Source: Dermatophilaceae bacterium (GTDB lineage: Bacteria > Actinomycetota > Actinomycetes > Actinomycetales > Dermatophilaceae). Taken from it: a stretch of DNA of 11,849 bases. A program made the translations under genes and the position numbers. Below the pieces are notes generated by a model that was given only the letters and a program-made list of their open reading frames with translations, was not told where the DNA came from and did no database searches. The stretch is from the NCBI GenBank assembly GCA_013361975.1, contig JABFXB010000260.1:1-11849 (forward strand), read 5' to 3'. Below, in pieces: positions 1 to 7,075 of the stretch; the stretch's first letter is position 1; the number at the start of each line of letters is the position of its first letter.

Positions 1-1082
<1,082 letters not shown>

Positions 1083-1116
1083 CTGGTGATCTCACTCCCG
1101 ACTGAACGTGTGGACT

Positions 1117-1164
1117 CGCCCGGTGGGCGGGCTCCATCGCCCGTGATGGGTCACGGGACCCGCC
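1117..1164 (-). other. Two adjacent hairpins between the glycosylase gene and secA
   Basis: Hairpin one has CGCCC (1117-1121) pairing with GGGCG (1125-1129) around a 3-nt loop. Hairpin two has CCCGTGA (1140-1146) pairing with TCACGGG (1151-1157) around TGGG, and GGCGGG (1126-1131) can pair outside it with CCCGCC (1159-1164). The outer stem and hairpin one compete for the same bases. There is no T-run. The structure could terminate the regulator-glycosylase transcript or lie in the secA leader. A weak TAGCCT -10-like element at 1171-1166 (minus strand), with TTGGTC at 1196-1191 at a long 19-bp spacing, would place the hairpins inside the secA 5' leader. The inverted repeats are seen; the role is inference. 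Confidence 0.45.
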
Positions 1165-1248
1165 TAGGCTAGCCGCCTACCCGACGCAACGACCAACGCA
1201 CCGGCCGGCACCGGGGTTCCGGATCGGCAACGGCCGGCGGTGCGAGGT

Positions 1249-2451
1249 TCAGGCCGCAGCGACGTCGATGCGCGAGAGGCCCAGCCAGTCGGCCATCGTC
1301 TCGAGGTTGGCCACGAGCGCCGGCCGGGCCTCGGCGGGCGCACCGGGCTCCCAGGTGACCCTGTGGCAGCGCAGCACGCCGGCCGCTCGGTCGGCCTTGA
1401 GGTCACAGCGCGCCACCAGCGCGTCGCCGAAGAGGAACGGCAGCACGTAGTAGCCGTGCACGCGCTTGTGCGCCGGGGTGTAGATCTCGATGCGGTAGTG
1501 GAAGTCCCACAGCGCGTGGATGCGCTCGCGCTGCCAGACCAGGGAGTCGAAGGGGCTGAGCAGCGCCTCGGCATGGGCCCGCCGCGGCAGGCGGGCGTCG
1601 GCGTGCAGCCAGGCCGGTTTCCAGCCCGGCACCGTGACAGGCACCAGCTCGCCCTGGGCCACGAGCCTGGCGATCGCCGGCCGGGCGTCCTCGCGCCGGA
1701 TGCGGAAGTAGTCGGCCAGGCACAGCTCCGTGCCGACACCGTGCGCCCGGGCGGCGATGCGCACCAGCTCGACGAAACGGTCGGGGTCGGCCTCCTCGCC
1801 GGGGCGGTGGGTCCAGGCCGAGTGCAGGGCCGGCGGGGCGGTGGCCGACAGGGCGGCGTAGCGCCGCTCGAACTGGCTGGTGCGCCCGGCGGAGCTGATG
1901 CGGCCGGCCCAGAAGAGGTACTCGAGGGCCTGCTTGACCTCGGACCAGTTCCAGCCCCAGTGGTCGGTGCTGCGCGGCTGGTCGTGCTCGAGAGCGACCT
2001 CGACCTCGCGCGCAGTCATCGGCCCGCGCGCCTCGACCTCGGCCTGGACGACGTCGACGAAGTCGGGCCGTTCCTGGAGGATGCGGCGCATCCCGCCCCA
2101 GGCCTTCTCGGCGGCGGCACGCATGCGGAAGTCGAGCAGCGGCCAGGTCGAGGGCGGCACCAGGCTGGCCTCGTGGGCCCAGTACTCGACGAGGCGGCGC
2201 GGCGCGCGGTCTCGCGCCCGGTCGAGCAGCGTGGTGTCGTAGGGGCCCAGCCGGGCGAACAGGGGGAGGTACTGGCTGCGGGTCAGCACGTTGACGCTGT
2301 CGATCTGGATGACGCCGACGCGGTCGACCACCCGCTGGACGTGCCGCATCGTCGCCGTGAAGGGGGCCGGCCGCGGGTCGAGGAAGCCCTGGGCCGCGAT
2401 GGCGACACGGCGCGCCTGGGCACGCGACATCGCGCGCGTGGCCAGGGTCAC
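1249..2451 (-). CDS. YcaQ/AlkX-like winged-helix DNA glycosylase (HTH_42 family)
   Basis: This 400-residue protein belongs to the winged-helix family of E. coli YcaQ (AlkX) and Streptomyces AlkZ, which are monofunctional DNA glycosylases acting on bulky N7-alkylguanine adducts and interstrand cross-links. Family features seen are an N-terminal helical segment, GVIQIDSVNVL at 46-56 with the catalytic-type Q-x-D motif (Q49, D51), and LVEYWAHEASLVP further on. The QxD form is the YcaQ type; AlkZ self-resistance enzymes carry QxQ. I chose GTG at 2451 because GAGGTGA lies about 5 nt upstream; the ATG at 2430 has no ribosome site and would give 393 residues. The gene starts 28 bp after the response regulator stop, so the two are probably co-transcribed. 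Enzymatic activity is inferred from the family; older annotation would read 'winged helix DNA-binding domain protein'. Confidence 0.88.
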   Translation of the reverse strand: MTLATRAMSRAQARRVAIAAQGFLDPRPAPFTATMRHVQRVVDRVGVIQIDSVNVLTRSQYLPLFARLGPYDTTLLDRARDRAPRRLVEYWAHEASLVPPSTWPLLDFRMRAAAEKAWGGMRRILQERPDFVDVVQAEVEARGPMTAREVEVALEHDQPRSTDHWGWNWSEVKQALEYLFWAGRISSAGRTSQFERRYAALSATAPPALHSAWTHRPGEEADPDRFVELVRIAARAHGVGTELCLADYFRIRREDARPAIARLVAQGELVPVTVPGWKPAWLHADARLPRRAHAEALLSPFDSLVWQRERIHALWDFHYRIEIYTPAHKRVHGYYVLPFLFGDALVARCDLKADRAAGVLRCHRVTWEPGAPAEARPALVANLETMADWLGLSRIDVAAA

Positions 2452-2479
2452 GCGATCACCTCGCCTGCCTGCACCGGGC

Positions 2480-3166
2480 TCACTCCTCGGGGTCGATGAG
2501 GCGCTGGCGGACGGCATACATGGCCGCCTCCATGCGCGAGTGCATCTGCAGCTTGTCGAGGATGTTGCGGATGTGGTTGCGCACCGTGTTCTCGGAGATG
2601 AACAGCTCACCGGCGATCTCGCGGTTGAGCTTGCCGCGCGCGACGAGCCTGAGGATCTCGAGCTCACGGTCGGTGAGGCGAGGCAGCTCGAGCCCCGGCG
2701 TGGGCGCCGGGACCGTCTCGCGCTGGCTGATCTGCGCGAACTCGAGCAGCAGCTTGGAGGCCATCAGCGGCGAGATGAGCGACTGCCCGTGGAACACGCC
2801 GCGTATGCCGGCAGCGACCTCCTCGGGAGGGACGTCCTTGAGCAGGTAGCCGTTGGCGCCGGCCCGGACCGCCTCGAAGAGGTTGGCTTCGTCGTCGGAG
2901 CTCGTCAGCATGAGGATGCGGGCCGACGGCACGCGCTGCTTGATGACGCGGCACGCGTCGATGCCGCCGCGCTTGGGCATGCCGACATCCATGACGATGA
3001 CGTCGGGCAGTTTCTCCTCCGCCTGGTCGACGGCCTCGACACCGTCAGCCGCCTCACCGACGATCTCGATGCCGTCCTCCGTGTCGAGGACGGTCTGCAG
3101 CCCCCGGCGGTAGAGCGCGTGGTCGTCGACGATGAGGACGCGGATGACGTCAGGCGGCGGGTTCAC
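2480..3166 (-). CDS. Orphan NarL/FixJ-family response regulator
   Basis: This is a 228-residue two-component regulator. The receiver domain (about 8-125) has the acidic pair D14/D15, phosphoacceptor D60 in VMDVGMP, switch residues T88 and Y107, and K110 in YLLKD. A linker at 126-161 leads to a LuxR-type helix-turn-helix (about 162-224) containing LTDRELEILRLVARG and NTVRNHIRNILDKL. All catalytic residues are present, so phosphorylation is plausible, but no histidine kinase is adjacent; MtrB is encoded elsewhere in the window with its own regulator. The GTG at 3166 is the only possible start after an in-frame TGA 15 nt upstream. No Shine-Dalgarno sequence is visible, and the transcript may be leaderless. 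The glycosylase gene follows 28 bp downstream, making that gene the most likely target or partner. Family assignment is firm; the regulon is unknown. Confidence 0.93.
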   Translation of the reverse strand: MNPPPDVIRVLIVDDHALYRRGLQTVLDTEDGIEIVGEAADGVEAVDQAEEKLPDVIVMDVGMPKRGGIDACRVIKQRVPSARILMLTSSDDEANLFEAVRAGANGYLLKDVPPEEVAAGIRGVFHGQSLISPLMASKLLLEFAQISQRETVPAPTPGLELPRLTDRELEILRLVARGKLNREIAGELFISENTVRNHIRNILDKLQMHSRMEAAMYAVRQRLIDPEE

Positions 3167-3254
3167 CCGGTCAGTTTGTCAAAGACCCCCGACAGCGCGC
3201 CCGACGAGGTGCACGACACCACCGGACGTCTCGCGCCGACGGCGGCGCAGACGG

Positions 3255-3287
3255 GTCGAGGCGCCCCCTGGACGGGGACGCCTCGAC
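3255..3287 (-). terminator. Strong hairpin, probable terminator downstream of hpf
   Basis: GTCGAGGCG (3255-3263) pairs perfectly with CGCCTCGAC (3279-3287). The stem continues with CCCC (3264-3267) against GGGG (3274-3277) after a single bulged A at 3278, closing a 6-nt loop. It starts 22 bp beyond the hpf stop codon on the minus strand. No T-run follows, which is common for hairpin terminators in high-GC actinobacteria. It separates hpf from the response regulator gene. Confidence 0.65.
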
Positions 3288-3309
3288 GCGAGCCTGCGGC
3301 GGCGGACGG

Positions 3310-3954
3310 TCAGCCCGTCGCGGCGACGTCGATGTCGGTCTCGAGGTGCAGCACCCCGTAGCTCCATCCGCGGCGCCGGTAGACCACGCTCGGGCGATCG
3401 GTGTCGGCGTCGTGGAAGAGGAAGAAGTCGTGGCCCACGAGCTCCATCTGGTTCACGGCGTCCTCGAGGGACATGGGCGCCGCGGTGTGGATCTTCTCGC
3501 GCACCTCGATGGGCGAGTTGCCGAGGGCTCCGAAGCGCTCGAGGTCGTCGACACCGCCCTCGCCGGGTGTCGTGTCGGCCTCGGCCGGACGCGTGCCGTT
3601 GGCCGACGCGTCGATGCGGGCGGTCGCCTGCGCGACCGACTCGGGGATCCGTCGTCCGCGGCTGACCCGCCGCTTGTCGTGCACCCGCCTCAGACGTTCC
3701 ATGAGCTTGTCCACGGCCGCGTCGAGGGCGGCGTACTTGTCGTCGAGACAAGCCTCCGCCCGGATCACGGGTCCCTTTGCGTGGCAGGTGATCTCGACCT
3801 TCTCGGACCCGCGGGCAACTCGCTCGTGGGTGACGACGACGTCGACACGGTGCACCTTTGGGGCGAGCGCCTGGACCTTGGCCAGTCGCTCGTCGAGCTG
3901 CTCACGGAATCGGTCGGGGATCTGGACATGACGTCCAGTGACGACGATCTCCAC
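3310..3954 (-). CDS. hpf: Ribosome hibernation-promoting factor, long form
   Basis: Long HPF binds the 30S decoding centre and pairs 70S ribosomes into inactive 100S dimers during stationary phase or stress. The 214-residue product has the S30AE/YfiA domain at about 1-100 (MEIVVTGRHVQIPDRFREQL onwards, with KYAALDAAVDKLMERLRR at 73-90). A charged linker of about 50 residues follows, then the C-terminal dimerisation domain at about 149-205 (VREKIHTAAPMSLEDAVNQM, then GHDFFLFHDADTDRPSVVYRRR). This two-domain layout marks the long form. The start is GTG at 3954 with a near-perfect AAGGAGGA only 3 nt upstream; longer readings of the frame lack homology. It has its own 283-bp upstream region with several inverted repeats, and a terminator-like hairpin follows, so it is probably transcribed alone or with a separate promoter. 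Confidence 0.95.
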   Translation of the reverse strand: MEIVVTGRHVQIPDRFREQLDERLAKVQALAPKVHRVDVVVTHERVARGSEKVEITCHAKGPVIRAEACLDDKYAALDAAVDKLMERLRRVHDKRRVSRGRRIPESVAQATARIDASANGTRPAEADTTPGEGGVDDLERFGALGNSPIEVREKIHTAAPMSLEDAVNQMELVGHDFFLFHDADTDRPSVVYRRRGWSYGVLHLETDIDVAATG

Positions 3955-4237
3955 AGTTCCTCCTTGATCGCGCACGTCTTCTTCGTGCGGCGGCAGTGAG
4001 AGTGGTCCGGGCCTCTGGTCACCTAGGACAGGCCCGCGGTCAACGCGGCACCACCTCTTCCGGTCGATCACGTCCCGCGGAGTCGACCGGAAGGCCGCTC
4101 CCATGGGGACGGGGGTCCATGACTCCGACACTACTTGGGCCTCGCGTCCACTGGGAAGCCATCCGTCGGAACCTGCGGGAACATCACATTCCGCTCGCCC
4201 CGGCAGGCGCTCGACACCCCGTCACGGGAGTCCGGGC
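3955..4237 (-). promoter_or_regulatory. hpf upstream region with a cluster of inverted repeats
   Basis: This 283-bp stretch between the comF stop and the hpf start has no credible gene. It contains a perfect 11-bp inverted repeat, CTTCCGGTCGA (4057-4067) and TCGACCGGAAG (4083-4093), with a 15-nt spacer. Shorter perfect repeats are CCGCG/CGCGG (4034-4038, 4044-4048), GGGCCT/AGGCCC (4009-4014, 4030-4035) and CGCACG/CGTGCG (3971-3976, 3984-3989, 7-nt loop). The last lies just upstream of the hpf ribosome site at 3965-3958. A TANNNT-type element, TAGTGT, sits at 4133-4128 on the minus strand without a convincing -35 partner. The repeats are directly visible. Whether they act as operator, leader RNA structure or comF terminator is inference. 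Confidence 0.5.
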
Positions 4238-5086
4238 TCAGCCGCGGGTGCGCTGGGTCGCGGCGATCGTGGCACCCACGACAGGGCCGGCGCCGGCCTC
4301 TCGCAGAGCCCTCGCGGCCTCGGCGAGCGTCGCCCCCGTCGTCACCACGTCGTCGACCAGCAGACACCTTCGACCCCGAACGACGTTGTGCCACAGGGGC
4401 TTCACTGAAAGCGCACCTGTCAGGTTGCCGCGGCGCGCTGCCGTGCCCAAGCCCGACTGGTCCTCGACTCGACGCACGTGCCGAAGGGCCGGAGCGACCC
4501 GGAGCGCCATGTCGGACCCGACGTCTGCGCCCGGCTCGGATCCGGCCTCCTGGCCACGGCCGACGCTCGTGGCGGCCGCCAGGCAGAGGTCCTCCATCGG
4601 CGTGTCGCCGCGTTGCCGCCGGGCACGCCGGGACGACGGTGCCGGCACGACGAGCACCCCGCCGTCGACCCATCCCAGCCCCTCGAGGGCGCCCACGACG
4701 GACGCCGTGAGCAGCGGCTCGAGGACACGGACGAGGTCGCGTCGGCCTCCGTCCTTCCAGGCGGACATGACAGCCCGGAGGGGGTCTGCGTAGATGCCCC
4801 ACGCGTACACGGGTGGCATCCCGCCGGGCGCGCGGTGCGGCACCACCCAGGGGGCACCCCCGATGTGTCCCGGCGTGTCGCCGGGATCGACGAAGGCAAG
4901 TGCCGCCAGGGCGCGGGCACAACGCGCACACCACTCCTCGCCGGGCCGCAGGCAGCCGCCGCACTCGCGCGGGAGCACGAGGTCGAGCAGCTCGCTCCCC
5001 CGCAGGACACCGACCTGCCGCCCGACCTGCCGCCCAACCAGGTCACGAACCTGACGCACCCGCTCCACCGCCCTGCCGGCACCCAT
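4238..5086 (-). CDS. ComF-family phosphoribosyltransferase-like protein
   Basis: The 282-residue product has the ComF layout. An N-terminal zinc-finger-like cysteine set comprises C42, C45, C53 and C56 (ECGGC and WCARC), and VVPAPSSRRARRQRG is at 146-160. The PRPP-binding loop is CLLVDDVVTTGAT at 241-253. In naturally competent bacteria ComF assists uptake of single-stranded DNA; in actinobacteria the role is unproven, so I give no symbol. ATG 5086 is chosen because GAGGAGAAGGG lies just upstream; a TTG at 5128 would add 14 residues that are the translation of that ribosome site. The gene begins 195 bp after lpqB. An AGGCTAG block (5251-5257) in the gap resembles one upstream of secA (1166-1172) and could include a TAGCCT -10 on the minus strand. 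A tandem 12-bp repeat encodes VGRQVGRQ near residues 17-24. Confidence 0.9.
   Translation of the reverse strand: MGAGRAVERVRQVRDLVGRQVGRQVGVLRGSELLDLVLPRECGGCLRPGEEWCARCARALAALAFVDPGDTPGHIGGAPWVVPHRAPGGMPPVYAWGIYADPLRAVMSAWKDGGRRDLVRVLEPLLTASVVGALEGLGWVDGGVLVVPAPSSRRARRQRGDTPMEDLCLAAATSVGRGQEAGSEPGADVGSDMALRVAPALRHVRRVEDQSGLGTAARRGNLTGALSVKPLWHNVVRGRRCLLVDDVVTTGATLAEAARALREAGAGPVVGATIAATQRTRG
5011..5034 (-). repeat. Perfect 12-bp tandem duplication inside the comF-like gene
   Basis: The plus-strand unit CGACCTGCCGCC occurs twice in direct succession (5011-5022 and 5023-5034). It keeps frame and encodes the duplicated VGRQ in the N-terminal region before the zinc cysteines. It looks like a slippage-type duplication in a poorly conserved part of the protein. 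Confidence 0.8.
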
Positions 5087-5281
5087 CCCGAGACCCTTCT
5101 CCTCGCAGCTGCTCGTCCCACCAGCCAAGCGGATCGTCGCCGGGCCCGAGGCGACACGCCCGGCCCTGGGGACAGCGCATCGCGAGCGCGAGGGGATGTG
5201 GACGACCCAGGCTCGTCGGCGCGCAACGGGTTCCGAGCCGTGGCCGTGTCAGGCTAGGGTGCGGGACGGGTCGTGCCGGGC

Positions 5282-7075
5282 TCAGCCGCCGGGGACCAGG
5301 ACGTCACTGCCCTGCTCGATGGGCGGCCAGTTCGACCCCGCTCGAGCAAGCACCCGGTCGTCGCTCGTGACGATGATGATGCCGCGGGGACCGCCGACCG
5401 ACGTGATGGTCACCGCACCCGGCACCGCGTTGAGGCGCCCCGCCTCGCGACGCGCGCCGTCCACCCCGGAACCGATCGTGGCGAGCCAGGGCCGCATCGG
5501 GTCGCCCGGCCGCAGCTGGCCGAGCAGCGCGTAGCTCGTCGGGTCGAGCCAGGTGACGTCCTGGATGCGGGTCAGGGACTGAGCCTGGCGCAGGGGGGCG
5601 GTCACGGACTCCGGCTCGCCGTTCGATGCCCTCACGACGCCGCTCAGACCCACCTGCTCGTCGATGCCGTTGCGGTCGGTCGTGACGATCAGCAGGCGGG
5701 TCCCGTCGGCCGACATGGACAGGCGCTTGACCCGGCGGTCCTTGAGCCACGGCGTGGCGACCGGCTTCGGGGCTGCCTTCGGGTCGCTCGACACGGCGTC
5801 GAGCACGAAGACCCGGTCGGCCCCCGACTCGTCCATCCCCGCGATCCAGAGATAGCCCTCGGCGTCGTAGACCGGCCGGCTCAGGGACGTCGCGAACGGC
5901 GGCACCGCCCGGGTCGGCTCGGTGGCCCGCCAGATCGACAGGTCGTTCCTGTTGGCCGAGACCGCGGCGACCTGCTTGCCGTCACCCGACAGCGCAAGGT
6001 CGCGCCAGGTGTCGGGGATGCGGCCCACGTCGATGTCCTTGGCCTTGAGGTCCGGACGCTTGGCCGCCTGGGTGTCGGGCACGTAGCGCGGGTCGATGCG
6101 CCGGATCGTGTCGCCGCGTCGCAGCAGCGCCGTGTCGAGCGCGGGCTTGGACACCACCTCGTAGCCGAGCTCGGCGGCCGAGCTCACGGACGTGACGCCT
6201 CCGGGCAGCTCGAGCGGCGTGCTGTCGACCGACAGGGAGACCGACCCCACCGACGCGACCTGGCTGAGGGTCTTGGTCAGCTGGGCCCACATCGCGGCGC
6301 GGCTCGCCGGGTCGGCCGAGAGCGCCTGGCTGCTCAGGTTGACCGAGGCGCGGCCGTTGGACACCGGGACGGCGTTGACGGCGAGGCTCGTGCCGGCGGG
6401 AACCCCAGTGGTCACGGCCCCGTCCAGGTAGGGCGGCGCGGCACTCAGCTGCGCTCGCGCGAGGGTCGTCGCGAGACGGGAGCCGTTGGGGAACCAACGG
6501 GAGTCCGGCACGAGTGCACGGCCCGTCGGGCTGAGGTAGTAGACGAACCTGTTGGCGAAGACCCGGTTGAACTGGTCGATGTCGAGCCACAGACCGAACC
6601 CGCTGGTGGGCAGCTCGATCCGCCACTCGCCGCCGACCTTCACCATCCCGAGCCTGAGCCGCTCGCGCACGCCCGGTGGCTGCTCGACGTAGCGCCCGTC
6701 CGGGCTCACCCTGGCCAGCACGGAGGCGCTGACCTCGACGGAGTCCTCGTCGACCTGTCGGAACGACAGGTCCCCGTCGTAGACGACCACGTCGGCGCTG
6801 GACCAGCGCCAGAGGTCGACCGACTGGGGGGCGAGGAAGCTCTTGCCGGTGGCGTGGGTCTCGTCGGCGTCTTCCCCCGCCCTGAGGAAGCCGCGCACCA
6901 CGGCCTCCTGGCTGGCGCCGTCCACGGGCCCGACCGCGACCACGCGCACCGGCTCGTTGACGACGTCGCCGAGCACCCGGCCCTCGACCACGGGGCCCGT
7001 GGTCGGCAGGCCGCCGCATCCCGCGAGGAGGGCGACGGCCGTCGCCAGCACGGCGACGAGCGCGCGGCGTCTCAC
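5282..7075 (-). CDS. lpqB: Lipoprotein LpqB, accessory factor of the MtrAB system
   Basis: LpqB is a membrane-anchored extracytoplasmic lipoprotein; in mycobacteria it interacts with the sensor region of MtrB and modulates MtrA signalling. The 597-residue product begins with a lipoprotein signal, RRR then a hydrophobic stretch and the lipobox LAGC with lipidated Cys20. An N-terminal LpqB domain (about 30-160) is followed by a GerMN-like domain (about 198-292) and a C-terminal beta-propeller-like region (about 355-590) with repeats such as LALSGDGKQVAAVS and RLSMSADGTRLLIVT. The start is GTG 7075, overlapping the mtrB stop as GTGA, with GTGGAG about 10 nt upstream. Longer readings of the frame lie inside mtrB and would bury the signal peptide. 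The overlap indicates translational coupling to mtrB. Confidence 0.96.
   Translation of the reverse strand: MRRRALVAVLATAVALLAGCGGLPTTGPVVEGRVLGDVVNEPVRVVAVGPVDGASQEAVVRGFLRAGEDADETHATGKSFLAPQSVDLWRWSSADVVVYDGDLSFRQVDEDSVEVSASVLARVSPDGRYVEQPPGVRERLRLGMVKVGGEWRIELPTSGFGLWLDIDQFNRVFANRFVYYLSPTGRALVPDSRWFPNGSRLATTLARAQLSAAPPYLDGAVTTGVPAGTSLAVNAVPVSNGRASVNLSSQALSADPASRAAMWAQLTKTLSQVASVGSVSLSVDSTPLELPGGVTSVSSAAELGYEVVSKPALDTALLRRGDTIRRIDPRYVPDTQAAKRPDLKAKDIDVGRIPDTWRDLALSGDGKQVAAVSANRNDLSIWRATEPTRAVPPFATSLSRPVYDAEGYLWIAGMDESGADRVFVLDAVSSDPKAAPKPVATPWLKDRRVKRLSMSADGTRLLIVTTDRNGIDEQVGLSGVVRASNGEPESVTAPLRQAQSLTRIQDVTWLDPTSYALLGQLRPGDPMRPWLATIGSGVDGARREAGRLNAVPGAVTITSVGGPRGIIIVTSDDRVLARAGSNWPPIEQGSDVLVPGG

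Noticed and set aside
2430..2451. ATG at 2430 as start of the glycosylase
   Set aside because: No ribosome site precedes it, while GTG 2451 has GAGGTGA at good spacing. It remains the fallback if the N-terminus proves shorter.
1240..2499. 419-codon plus-strand frame
   Set aside because: Mirror frame of the glycosylase gene; composition is of the antisense type.
3174..3179. TTGACA hexamer on the minus strand just upstream of the response regulator gene
   Set aside because: As a -35 it would place the -10 inside the coding region, and no alternative downstream start exists; probably fortuitous.
2291..3361. 356-codon plus-strand frame
   Set aside because: Antisense to the response regulator and the ends of its neighbours; no domain and no ribosome site.
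4176..4195. Imperfect inverted repeat (GCGGGAA/TTCCGC) after the comF-like gene, and a nearby CCCG/CGGG at about 4217-4227
   Set aside because: The stems are short or bulged and no more than expected by chance at this GC content; not called as terminators.
5086..5128. Upstream TTG start for the comF-like gene
   Set aside because: The extra 14 codons include the purine-rich ribosome site of the ATG at 5086, and TTG starts are less common.
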